Below, in pieces: positions 11,312 through 20,588 of a DNA stretch of 45,419 nucleotides (the first letter of the stretch is position 1; each line of letters starts with the position of its first letter). The notes beneath the pieces are model-generated. The model ran no database searches. It worked only from the letters and a program-made list of their open reading frames with translations, and had not been told where the DNA came from. The stretch is from Ochromonas danica. Its lineage: Eukaryota > Sar > Chrysophyceae > Chromulinales > Chromulinaceae. The DNA is taken from the NCBI GenBank assembly GCA_015146655.1, contig VKHL01000201.1, forward strand, positions 1 through 45,419. The letters run 5' to 3'. Both the position numbers and the translations under genes were made by a program.

Positions 11312-11651
11312 TTAGCTTGGCAGTTGAGTCTGCGAGTGCTTATTGACTAGAAGATGATAGGGAGTAATTAAATGAGAGAAGAAGAAGAAGTTCAGTGATC
11401 TTTCAGCGGAGGGACTAACAGACAATGCCACCCTCGAACAACTACTTCACCAAAGTCACAAAAACGAGTATCAAAGTCTGAAACCCTGGTTAAGTTAAGA
11501 AGAACCCCACCTAAGTTAAGTTAACCAACAGGATCGAATTCAAACCTAAGGGTTCATTCATTAATTCAATTAGCCCCCATTAATTGAATTAATTGAATTA
11601 ATTGAATTAATTGAGTTAATAGCAGATTGACCGTGAAGGAGAACAAGTGAG
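11312..11651. promoter_or_regulatory. Divergent spacer upstream of the membrane protein gene and RPA3
   Basis: 340 bases between two divergent ATGs. It contains runs of GTTAAGTTAA and a 9-base tandem repeat (11581-11620). No specific factor site can be named. Confidence 0.45.
11581..11620. repeat. (TAATTGAAT)n 9-bp tandem repeat
   Basis: Four units of TAATTGAAT, the last reading TAATTGAGT, plus four bases, ending 31 bases before the RPA3 start codon. Confidence 0.9.
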
Positions 11652-12101
11652 ATGGAGGTGAGCCCTGCCTAGCGTCGCCTCCTATTGAATAGCTTGGCAT
11701 TCATTCCTTCTTGACAGATTCCTGCGCCACGTGTCAATGGTCAGCTGCTGGGGCAGCACTTGGGCCGCCAGGTCGTGCTCATCTGTGATGTTAGCCACGC
11801 CCAGCCTGCGGGAGGGCCCAGCGTCTTCTCGGCCAGGTCGAGTGACGGCGTGGACCTCTTCCTGGCGCTGCCGCCGGGAGAGAATCCCCAGGGAAGGTCA
11901 GCCCCCTCCTCCTCCTCCTCCAACCCTATCTCTAACCCTATCTTTTGATGCAGTGCCTTCGTGCAGGTGGAGGGTAAGGTGGTGAAGCCCAACCTGGTGG
12001 AGGTGCAGCGCCTGCAGCCAGTCAGCGTGTCCTTCGACGCGCAGCAGTACAACGCTACCCTGCAGCTCTCACTGGGCAAGTACCGCCACCTATTCGTCTG
12101 A
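11652..12101 (+). CDS. RPA3: Replication protein A small subunit (RPA14-like)
   Basis: The three exons are 11652-11657 (ATGGAG only), 11718-11896 and 11954-12101, with introns of 60 and 57 bp (GT-AG). The spliced product is 110 residues, usual for RPA3. It begins MEIPAPRVNGQLLGQHLGRQ, matching the PRVN...L..Y.G..V start of the family. It continues as an OB-fold: VVLICDV, then SSDGVDLFLALPP, then SAFVQVEGKV spanning the second splice, and ends YNATLQLSLGKYRHLF, matching the C-terminal YN..V.L.....F..LF helix of RPA3 that joins the RPA trimer core. It acts in the nucleus in the ssDNA-binding complex used for replication and repair. The six-base first exon makes the gene easy to miss. Confidence 0.85.
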
Positions 12102-13069
12102 CCTGACCTGACCCTGTGCTATCCTATATACCCTCTACTGTACTATACTATAGGTACTAGAAGTAGACTGACTGCCTCTGCTACTCTGTTAAGTTAACCA
12201 TAAGTTAGTTTACTAACATCAACATCCTCACTGTAGCATACAGTTAGGTTTTATATTACATGAGTATACCACCAAAATACCACAATTATATATAATATAG
12301 ACTAGACTCACTCCACCTACCATACCATCGTGCAGTATAGTACAGTATAGTCTACCATATTGTACCATACCATAGTCTAGTCTAGTACAGTATACTTTAT
12401 CATCATGATGCAGCACAGTATATAGTCTATCGTCATATTGTAGCCCACTGTATCCTATTGCATATACCATAAGTTAGCCTTGTTTAGCATAGCACAGCAG
12501 CACTGCACACCGGTACAGCACAGTACCCAGTAGTGTATGTAGTATACGGTAGTCTACCATAGCATAATGTAGCATACCGCAGTGTAGTGTTACATACCCT
12601 AACCATGGTGTACAGTAGTGTTATGGTGTAGATAGTACAATATCTGTGATTCACTCACTCAGTCACTCACTCACTCAGGGAGTTGAGCAGTTTTTCGTTT
12701 TCGTTTTTCGCGGTTGTTGTTGCTGTGAGCTGATCAGCCAGCAGAGACAACAACACTTAACATAACATACTACCATACCATAACATACCATATCATACCA
12801 TATCATACCCTGCTATGTTATGATATGACGAGGTAGTCTAGCTGCTGCTTCAGACCATCGAGTGATTGATTGATTTGATTGATAAGCCCAAACACGAATA
12901 ATGATCGACTGGAGAGAAAAGAGATGAAGGAGACGACGACGACGGCGATGATAGTGATATAATGATGATGATAGTGATAGCGACCATAAACAGAGAGTCA
13001 AAGCAAGAGATGTACACCACAGGGGGTGTAACACCAGCAGGAGGAGGAGGAGGAGGAGGAGGGCTAGGG
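12102..13069. other. Repeat-rich intergenic region
   Basis: About 970 bases between the RPA3 stop (plus) and the stop of the ankyrin gene (minus), so it holds two convergent 3' ends. It is composed largely of short AT-rich words such as ACAGTATAG, TACCATA and TAGTCTA in both orientations, a TCACTCAC run near 12652-12677, and an ATACCATATC-type array near 12755-12820. No gene was recognised. Confidence 0.55.
12755..12820. repeat. ACATACCATA / ATACCATATC imperfect tandem repeat
   Basis: A run of imperfect ~10 base units built on ATACCATA. The following TATGTTATGATATG is partly complementary, so short hairpins are possible. Confidence 0.7.
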
Positions 13070-16000
13070 CTACTCGGGTATAATAGCGATGACACCCTGT
13101 TTCTTGATGCGCACAGTCTTCTCGCTGTCTTTGATGTCGACTTGCGAGCTGTTCGTGTTGGTACTGGTAGGCATGGGCCGCATGGCATAGACCCCCCGCC
13201 CTCCTCCTCCTCCTCCACCTCTTCTCCCCTGCACTATAGTCACACGATTGGGTCGACTGCGACTGTTAATGACGGGTCTGATTGGAGGAGCCACAGGCTT
13301 CTTGCTCTGCTGATTCACACTCTCTCCTAGTCGAATACCCTCCTCCTCCTGCTCCTGCTCCTTCGATTGACTGTGACTGCTACCCTCCTCACTGCCACCA
13401 CCCAGACTACCTTCGCTATGAACACCCTCCAGCATCTTGGAGTCAGAGCAGGAGGAGGAGGAGGGCGGGGTGCGGTAGTGCGAGCGGCGGAAGGCCTTGC
13501 CTTGGCCATTCTCGGGGCGCTTGGGGGCCAAGGCAGAGCTAACAGACTCCTCCTCCTGCTGCTCCTGCTCCCCGCTCTCTCCTCCTGACGAGGTGTTGAG
13601 AGTGGCTAGCAGTCCCTGGATGCGCGCCTCTTCCATGCGATCCACGGCCTCGAAGATCTCGCGCACAGTGGAGCCTCTGCCCTCACTACCACGACTACCT
13701 CCACCACTACCGCTACCACCAATACCACCACCACGACTACCCGCAGTGAGAGATCTGCGCAAAGTGCTACCCCGCCCTCTCTCCTCCTCCTCCTGCTCTT
13801 CCTCCTCCTCCGCCTCCTCCACCCTCTTCATGGCTCGCTCCATCTTCCTTCGCGTGGCGCTCTCCTGCTCTTCGCGGGACAATGCCTCGTGGAGGAAGGT
13901 GGCGGCTGCGCGCTCTTCCAGGAAGTGCAAGGCGTCGACAACGCGGCCCTCCTCCTCCTGCTCCCCTCCTCCTGCTACCCCCTCGTCTGGCCCGTGAGAG
14001 GTGAAGGAAGTGTCAGTGGGAGAGACGCTGCGGCTATGCATTGGAAAGGAAAGCGCTTGGCGAATCTCTCTCAAGACGTTCGCAGTGGCAGCCTCATCTC
14101 TACCATCCACTAGCCTCATACCCTCCCGCTGCTCCTCCTCCTCCTGCTGCTCTACCTCTCTGTGCAGTAGAGAAGCAACAGCAGCCTCATCTCTACCATC
14201 TACTAGCCTCATACCCTCCCGCTGCTCCTCCTCCTGCTGCTGCTCTACCTCTCTGTGCAGTAGAGAAGCAACAGCAGCCTCTTCTCTGCCATCTACTAGC
14301 CTCATACCCTCCCGCTGCTCCTCCTCCTGCTGCTGCTCTACCTCTCTGTGCAGTAGAGAAGCAACAGCAGCCTCTTCTCTGCCATCTACTAGCCTCATAC
14401 CCTCCCGCTGCTCCTCCTCCTGCTGCTGCTCTACCTCTCTGTGCAGTAGAGAAGCAACAGCAGCCTCTTCTCTGCCATCTACTAGCCTCATACCCTCCCG
14501 CTGCTCCTCCTCCTGCTGCTGCTCTACCTCTCTGTGCAGTAGAGAAGCAACAGCAGCCTCTTCTCTGCCATCTACTAGCCTCATACCCTCCCGCTGCTCC
14601 TCCTCCTGCTGCTGCTCTACCTCTCTGTGCAGTAGAGAAGCAACAGCAGCCTCTTCTCTGCCATCTACTAGCCTCATACCCTCCTCCTCCTCCTGCTCCT
14701 TCTCTCTCTGTACCTCGAAGGTCAGGCGCTGCACAGCTTTGCCTACCGCGACTTCATCCAAGCAGTCCATTACCTCCAAGCCCCTCCTGGCCTCCTCCTC
14801 CTCCTGCAGCTGCTCCTCCTCCTCCTCTCCTGCTGCTAGCCTCGTGTCCACCTTCTGGGACAAGAAGGTCTCGATGCCATTCTCTCGAGAGGTACTTGGA
14901 GGAGGAGACAGCAGCAGCACAGAGTCGTTGAAGGGCTGCACGGGAGCTACATCCACACCACCATTTCCACCACTAGTAGTGGTAGCAGGAGGAGCAGTAC
15001 TAGTGGTAGTGAGAGTAGCAGGAGCAGGGGCAGTGCTAGTAGCAGCAGAGGAGGAGGAGGAGATGGTAGCCGCCTTTGGACTTGATGCTCCAGCCAGCAG
15101 TTGGTAGACCTCCGAGGAAGAGCCAAAGAGCTTCAAGCAGAGGTCCCGAGGGCTTTGATCGAGAGGCGCCTTCTTCCTGTTACCCTCCCCTCCTCCTCCT
15201 CCTACAACACTAATACCACCCCCTCTCTCCTCCCCCGCCTCTGCTTCAGGAGAGAGCTTGGCCAATGGATCTGCGCCATGCTCGAGCAGCAGCTTGATGA
15301 GATCGATCTGCTTCCTCTTGACGGCGAGATGCAAAGGCGACCATCCAGTGCGAGGGTTGATGGAGGAGGAGGGACTACCCCCCTCCAGCAGGCGCTGCAC
15401 GAAGGGTAGCACCTTGCTCTCGCAAGCCACTAGCAGAGGAGGATCTCCCTTGCAGTCGCAGTCGTTGAAGAGAGACAGACATTGTGGGTGGTGGTGGAGG
15501 AGGAGGAAGTCTAGCGCCCGCAGGATGCCATCCAGTCGATTACCTCCTCCTCCTCCATTGGTAGCATCATTGCCACTGGGAGAGACTGCTGTGGGGGTAG
15601 TTGCAGGGAGAGAAGTGGTAGTAAGAGGCTTGGCATGGCCAGCAGCGTGTGCGAGATGGTGCAAGACGTTGCTACCCTCCTCGTCGCGCACGCTGAGGTC
15701 TGCCCCGCGACGGACGAGATCTACCACGAGGTCGCCATGGCCGAACGAAGCAGCCAGCAGGACGGGTGTGAGGCCTAGCAGACCCTTCCTGCCACCCCCG
15801 CGGCTCTTGGCGGCCGGGAAGGGGAAGGCCGCGTTGACCGAGCAGCCGCCCTCCTCCACCAGCAGCGCCACCACCTCCGCCTCCTCCTGGATGATGGCCA
15901 TGGTGAAGGGGGTGCAGATGAAGGATTGGTCATAGCGCAGCGTGTAGATGGCCTCTGAGGTGGCGGGGGGCTGCAGGTCAGCGCCCAGGGCGATCAGCCG

Positions 16001-16768
16001 CAAGACCACCTCGCGCAGTCCCTCCACGATGGCCAGCAAGAGCGCTCCCGCTCCTCGCTCATTGCGATGATTGATGACGTCTCGCGAGGGGGTGACGGAG
16101 AAGAGGTAGTTCAGGACCTCGAGGCGATGGTATTGAATGGCCACCAACAAGGGCGTGGAGCCCCACAGGCCATGCAGTTGGTGCAGGAGGAGCAGGTCGT
16201 TGTTGAAGGAAGAGGCCACCAGACCTTTCAACTCCTCCACCTCGCCGCGCTTGATGAGATGGAAGACTGCCGTGGCGCTGGGCAGGTTCGCGTTGACTTC
16301 TGTGAAGCACAGGCCCGACGAGAACTGCTCGGAGGAGGCGGAGGAGGAACCTCCAGCTACCGCTGCAGTTGATGCCACTGCTGGAGGAGGAGGAGAGGCA
16401 GAGGTAGCTGTCGGGGCGGCGCGAGCGGAGGAGGCGGCGGAGGAGTGGTGAGAGGCAGCTTCCAGCAAGCGGTTGGAGGCCTGCAGCACTTTGTCTTTCT
16501 TCTTGAAGGGCAGCACACCCTCCGCGGGGAGCAGGTGCGCCTCCTTGTCATCAGACCGACTGCGACTATCTACTACTCCTCCTCCTCCGCCGCCTCCTCC
16601 TATTCCAGGGATAAGGATATTGGGTGGGCGCGGAACATTCAGTTGGTGACTTAACTTGGCCATGGAGGGTTGGTTCGTTAGGCCGTGCACGGGGTCCAGC
16701 GCAGCACCAACTGTCGGTGCGCGATTGAGACCCGAGGCTGGCTGCACAGAGGACGTCACGCAACCCAT
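13070..16768 (-). CDS. Ankyrin-repeat protein with N-myristoylation signal and 31-residue tandem repeats
   Basis: 1,232 residues in a single exon, ATG to TAG. The start MGCVTSS fits N-myristoylation at Gly2 with a palmitoylatable Cys3, so membrane attachment is predicted. About residues 165-560 contain six to eight ankyrin repeats (examples: GSTPLLVAIQYHRLEVLNYL, GWSPLHLAVKRKQIDLIKLL followed by LEHGADPLA). The second half is acidic and low complexity. It includes six full copies plus a partial seventh of a 31-residue unit (EGMRLVDGREEAAVASLLHR, then EVEQQQEEEQR). Degenerate relatives lie on both sides (MDCLDEVAVGKAVQRL, VDALHFLEERAAATFLHEAL). Ankyrin repeats bind partner proteins; the partner is unknown. 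It is probably a membrane-tethered scaffold (inference). Confidence 0.85.
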   Translation of the reverse strand: MGCVTSSVQPASGLNRAPTVGAALDPVHGLTNQPSMAKLSHQLNVPRPPNILIPGIGGGGGGGGVVDSRSRSDDKEAHLLPAEGVLPFKKKDKVLQASNRLLEAASHHSSAASSARAAPTATSASPPPPAVASTAAVAGGSSSASSEQFSSGLCFTEVNANLPSATAVFHLIKRGEVEELKGLVASSFNNDLLLLHQLHGLWGSTPLLVAIQYHRLEVLNYLFSVTPSRDVINHRNERGAGALLLAIVEGLREVVLRLIALGADLQPPATSEAIYTLRYDQSFICTPFTMAIIQEEAEVVALLVEEGGCSVNAAFPFPAAKSRGGGRKGLLGLTPVLLAASFGHGDLVVDLVRRGADLSVRDEEGSNVLHHLAHAAGHAKPLTTTSLPATTPTAVSPSGNDATNGGGGGNRLDGILRALDFLLLHHHPQCLSLFNDCDCKGDPPLLVACESKVLPFVQRLLEGGSPSSSINPRTGWSPLHLAVKRKQIDLIKLLLEHGADPLAKLSPEAEAGEERGGGISVVGGGGGEGNRKKAPLDQSPRDLCLKLFGSSSEVYQLLAGASSPKAATISSSSSAATSTAPAPATLTTTSTAPPATTTSGGNGGVDVAPVQPFNDSVLLLSPPPSTSRENGIETFLSQKVDTRLAAGEEEEEQLQEEEEARRGLEVMDCLDEVAVGKAVQRLTFEVQREKEQEEEEGMRLVDGREEAAVASLLHREVEQQQEEEQREGMRLVDGREEAAVASLLHREVEQQQEEEQREGMRLVDGREEAAVASLLHREVEQQQEEEQREGMRLVDGREEAAVASLLHREVEQQQEEEQREGMRLVDGREEAAVASLLHREVEQQQEEEQREGMRLVDGRDEAAVASLLHREVEQQEEEEQREGMRLVDGRDEAATANVLREIRQALSFPMHSRSVSPTDTSFTSHGPDEGVAGGGEQEEEGRVVDALHFLEERAAATFLHEALSREEQESATRRKMERAMKRVEEAEEEEEQEEEERGRGSTLRRSLTAGSRGGGIGGSGSGGGSRGSEGRGSTVREIFEAVDRMEEARIQGLLATLNTSSGGESGEQEQQEEESVSSALAPKRPENGQGKAFRRSHYRTPPSSSSCSDSKMLEGVHSEGSLGGGSEEGSSHSQSKEQEQEEEGIRLGESVNQQSKKPVAPPIRPVINSRSRPNRVTIVQGRRGGGGGGGRGVYAMRPMPTSTNTNSSQVDIKDSEKTVRIKKQGVIAIIPE
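14098..14685. repeat. 93-bp in-frame tandem repeat inside the ankyrin gene
   Basis: Six complete 93-base units and part of a seventh, encoding a 31-residue helical repeat on the minus strand. Units starting at 14284 and onward are almost identical base for base. The two nearest the protein C-terminus differ slightly (GRDEAA rather than GREEAA). Near-identity including silent positions points to recent expansion or homogenisation. Confidence 0.93.
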
Positions 16769-17400
16769 GGATAGACTAACTTGACCGGACTAGACCAGAT
16801 TCGATAGGATAATATGCGAAAGAGCGTTTGATGGGGTTCTTCTTAATCAATTGGATTGCAGTTTGTTTAGGATATTGTCATACTAAAGATGTGGATCAGA
16901 TAGAGTTGATATCAATAGAGAAGAACTTCTTCTTCTTCTGGTGTTTTGCTCTGGAATTGTTTTGGAGCAGAGGGTTGTTAGGAGTTAGACACCGACAAGC
17001 ACCGCGACAGACAACACAGTGCAGTACAGCACCTGCTGGACCTGCTCACAGCAGACAGAGAGACAGCACTTGGAAACGTCTCACTTTAACTTACCAACAA
17101 CGTAACTCAACGCTGCTCAACCGATATCCTACTGCTGTAAATGCCAGTAAACTTCATTTAACTAAAAAGCTGGCCGCGGTCTGTTTATAACAGGTTTGCA
17201 GCGTTTATCTGCCTTTGTATATAATAATTCAATGCAACTTCGTTTAGCAACTATGTTTAGCACACCACATTCGATAACCACTAGAGAATGAGAAACAGCC
17301 TCAACAAGACACAAAAGACAAGAAGATTGGACGACATCTCACTTTGGCAGAGTGCCTTAAGCTGAGAGACCAGAAGCCACCACAGAGAGGTGGGCTCTTT
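16769..17400. other. Intergenic region upstream of the ankyrin gene
   Basis: 632 bases containing the ankyrin gene promoter (its ATG is at 16768, minus strand) and the 3' flank of the next minus-strand gene. A plus-strand open frame from ATG 16831 to 17190 has no recognisable character and is not called. No repeat of note. Confidence 0.5.
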
Positions 17401-18418
17401 TCAACAATCGCACCGGCAGTAGCGAAGACTAACACCTCCATGAGCTTCGATATGATAGATGCGATGGTTGTTATCAAGCCAGAAGATAGTCTCGCCAGCT
17501 AAGTTCATCTCCATATGCTGAGCATCGAAAGGATGCTCTTCGATACTCATGTCATTGACGTCCACCAGGCCAGCTTTCACTAAACCATCCAATACAAAGC
17601 ATGGGATAAGGTAGCGTTTCTTATCAATGCCTTGCACGGCAATCATGTTGTGCTTCACAGCCGTGCCGCGAGACGCGATTTTCATCACAATGCGACTGCC
17701 TGGCAAATCGATCTGTCGATTGATGTAGGAGTGAGCCAAGTGGAAGCAATAGTCCGGCAGCTCTGAGCAGATAGAGGCATAGCGCCGAACAAAATCATCC
17801 ATGCCATAAACATGAACTGGTTTGTAGTTCAAGAAGATCGAACAAGAGGCCTCTTCCGTCTTGGAACTACTCGTATATTGACAGCCTCTCACACAAAACT
17901 CCTCGTAGAAGCCTCTCACGAAGTTGCAATCCACAGAGTTCATCGCATTAGCAAACATGAGGGAGAGCTTGTGGCGGAAATCGCTCTTCAAGATCTTGGG
18001 AAAGGGAATGTTGTCCACTCGACGAATGCGTCGCTTGCCAGGAAGAGTCAAGTCTACGCCCTCGCATTGCAAGAAGAGGTTGTCGTAGCCACTCCCGCCG
18101 CCAAATAGTCTTTCCCAAGAATTGTGACAGCTTGCTGCTGCTGTAGAAGAAGAAGAGAAGAAGGGGGAGGAGGAGGAGGAGGGAGGTGCTTCTTTGGCCC
18201 CACTATCAAGATCAATGCACTTCCCCCTCGCACCCTCTCCCTCCTCTTCGAAGACTCTCTGCCAGTCAATATCTGCTCCATGACAGACACACACGCAGAG
18301 ACACAGCCACTGTTAGAAGAAGCACAGAGCAGATGTCATCACACCACAGACTAGACTAGACTAGACTAGAACAGAATAGAAAAGAACAGAAACAGTTGAC
18401 ACAGCTCTCACCTGACAT
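17401..18418 (-). CDS. Unrecognised-family protein, tandem paralogue A
   Basis: Exon 1 is 18418-18412 (ATGTCAG) and exon 2 is 18272-17401, with a 139 bp GT-AG intron. The spliced start is MSDIDWQRVFEEE, about 292 residues. The N-terminal third is Ser-rich and variable. From RRVDNIPFPKILKSDFRHK a conserved core follows (LSLMFANAMNSVD, then FYEEFCV). After it come HSYINRQ, PGSRIVMK, and a C-terminus with WLDNNHRIYHIE. The layout (amphipathic helix followed by alternating strands ending in a tryptophan strand) would fit an NTF2/SnoaL-like fold, but this is a guess. It is a tandem duplicate of the gene at 18969-19924 with the same intron position and 5' leader. Basic KRRIRR ahead of the core could be a nuclear signal. 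Function unknown. Confidence 0.75.
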
Positions 18419-18968
18419 GGTCCAGTCCCAGTCCCATTGAGAGTTATTCCCAACATCTTGAGTGATTGAGTGATCCGACTTCTCTTGGTCCTTATAACCA
18501 TTGGTAGACCATTGGAAAGTAGGCTCCATGCTCTCCTATTAACTAGCTTGCCAATTGACTTTGGCTGTGACGGAAGAGGAGAGAAGAGAGGACAACACAA
18601 CACAGTGCTCTGAAAACTCTTAGATTTAGAGTTGAAAGTCTTCATTTTGGTTTTTTAAACCGAAGTTGTCGATCGAATGGGTAAAAACCAAAATAATCCC
18701 AATTGAATCAAATTGTATTTCCTTAGGCCTTTGCTCTGAATGTGTTTGTAACATAAAGAAGAAGAATCTTTTCTCATATGATGAGATGAGATGTATTTAA
18801 CTGACTTATCATTAACATAAAGCGATCCATAAAGCACCACACAGCTCAGAGCTACAGTACACTACATTGCAACTATTCTAATACTAATCGAAATACACAC
18901 TTGCAGCAGATAATAAGAAGATATAAATAAACTGATGAAGCAGCAAGATTTTATAGGGAAAGCTCCTC
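18419..18968. other. Spacer between the tandem paralogues
   Basis: 550 bases holding the promoter and 5' leader of paralogue A and the 3' flank of paralogue B. The 17-nt leader word GTCCAGTCCCAGTCCCA (plus strand, 18420-18436) lies just upstream of the paralogue A ATG and is repeated exactly upstream of paralogue B. Nothing else was recognised. Confidence 0.5.
18420..18436 (-). promoter_or_regulatory. 17-nt conserved leader element, copy A
   Basis: On the minus strand the word TGGGACTGGGACTGGAC ends one base before the ATG of paralogue A. It recurs without change at 19926-19942, while neighbouring intron and spacer sequence has diverged. It may be a translation-start context or promoter element (inference). 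Confidence 0.5.
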
Positions 18969-19924
18969 TCAATTGTGATAGACTACCTCTACATCGCCTT
19001 GCCATTCAATGCGATAGATGCGATGGTTGTTATCTAACCATAACATGATCTCTCCAGATATATCAAGCACCATATGCTGAGCATCGGGAGGATGCTGCTC
19101 CAGACTCATATGATCGATATTTACTGTTCCAGCTCGCACGAACTCTTCCACCATGAAAGACGGTACAACGTGGCGCTTCTGGTCGATCCCTACCACTGCC
19201 ACCATACCCTGCTTCACTACCGTGGCGTGTGCTGAGATCTTCATCACCACACGACTGCCCGGCTGGTCTACCTGTCGATTGATATACGAGTGCTTCAATT
19301 GGATTGTCCAGTCTGGGATAGCATTTCGACATAAATCGAGTCTTCGAATGAGATTGTCAACACCATCCACCTGGATAGGCTTCACTCCACGAAAGATATC
19401 ACTGGTCACCTGATCTCCCACGTTGTCAATCAGCCGACAGCTGCCCACACAGAAAGTCCTGTAGAAGGTCTTCACCAGTTGCCCATCCACAGAGTTCATC
19501 GCATTAGCAAACATGAGGGAGAGCTTGTGGCGGATATCGCTCTTCAAGATCTTGGGAAAGGGAATGTTGTCCACTCTACGAACGCGTCGCTTAGGCACGA
19601 TGTTTAGATCTGGCAAATGAGGAAGAACGTTATCATCACTCTGAGCATGATCATCCTCAGGAAGAAGCGAGGAGCTCTTCTGATGATCACTTTGCAGCAC
19701 TATTATGTCACTCACTGACTCCCTCTGCCTCAAGAAAGCAGTTGAATGCAGCAGTGCTTTATCTTCCGTATCCTCTTCGAAGACTCTCCGCCAGTCGATA
19801 TCTGCTCCATGAGAAGTCAAGACACAGAAGTCACCACACCACAGACTAGACTAGACCAGTATAGACTATAATAGACTAGGACAGACAAAGCTGACACAGT
19901 TCTCTAGCTCATCTCACCTGACAT
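18969..19924 (-). CDS. Unrecognised-family protein, tandem paralogue B
   Basis: Exon 1 is 19924-19918 (ATGTCAG) and exon 2 is 19801-18969, with a 116 bp GT-AG intron. The spliced start is MSDIDWRRVFEED, about 279 residues. It shares with paralogue A the block RRVDNIPFPKILKSD(I/F)RHK followed by LSLMFANAMNSVD, then HSYINRQ, PGSR(I/V)VMKI, AQHM and WLDNNHRIY. The two proteins diverge widely elsewhere, and the N-terminal regions are unalignable apart from the first dozen residues. The DNA encoding the shared block is nearly identical, unlike its flanks. Family and function are unknown. Shared intron position and leader show tandem duplication of the whole gene. Confidence 0.75.
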
Positions 19925-20588
19925 TGTCCAGTCCCAGTCCCAATGTGTCACAGAAGGGCATTTTGCTTCTTTTTCTTCCTCTAACTTCGTTTTCTTTGAG
20001 CTTAAGCAACCAGAGATCAGACATCTTTTTGTCCTTTGGGGCTTCTCTTCCACATTCCAGCCACGAACAGACCATTCGAGACCATGTGCAGTGGCCATCA
20101 TTCCGCGATCACCTCAAGTCAAGAGAGTGAAGGGAGATCCTTGTTGATGGTCAATGCCAGGGATGGGTCTGGGAGAAAGGTTGGAGGTTGGTCGCGGAGT
20201 GCGGCACTGGGTGGCGATAACATCTAAAACTCGCCTTTATTGACTTAAAACTCTATCACGGAGCAAAAACGCACAAGGTTCCAGTTTTTTGCATTTAACT
20301 TAACCACCCATCCATGATGTTTTCTGCGTCAAACAACTTTTTGGTGATTAGCCAGCTCATAGGAATACTAGGTTATGTATGAAAAAGTTGACGAGATGTT
20401 GACAGTAAAATTGAGTGCTGCGAGATCTCTATGAATTCTGTGCTTAAAGATGCTGAGAAGAATGCTCAGATACTCGCATTAGCAACACTCCTTATCATTA
20501 ATTACAATTGATTCCACTCTCAAATAGCACACATGACAGTATCTTCTCTGGTGAATATAGACAAATCATCACCGATCCGATTCTGGAA
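19925..20588. other. Intergenic region between paralogue B and SPB1
   Basis: 664 bases holding the upstream region of paralogue B and the 3' flank of SPB1, both minus strand. Short plus-strand frames here have no recognisable features. No repeat was recognised beyond the leader element. Confidence 0.5.
19926..19942 (-). promoter_or_regulatory. 17-nt conserved leader element, copy B
   Basis: Exact copy of the element at 18420-18436, again one base before the start codon of its gene (paralogue B). Confidence 0.5.

Noticed and set aside
11741-12079. Minus-strand 112-codon frame opposite RPA3
   Set aside because: It overlaps the well-supported RPA3 exons, lacks domain character, and arises from GC-rich codons read antisense.
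14098-14685. Regular repeat array considered as CRISPR-like or satellite DNA
   Set aside because: There are no unique spacers, units abut directly, and the array is in frame within a long coding exon of a eukaryotic gene.
14001-15107. Plus-strand open frames of 368 and 296 codons with perfect protein repeats
   Set aside because: They mirror the 93-bp repeat of the ankyrin gene. A repeat unit divisible by three keeps several frames open; only the minus frame is continuous with ankyrin repeats and an ATG.
16831-17190. Plus-strand ATG frame of about 119 codons
   Set aside because: It has mixed composition, no motif, no neighbour logic and no splice support. It lies in the promoter region of the ankyrin gene.
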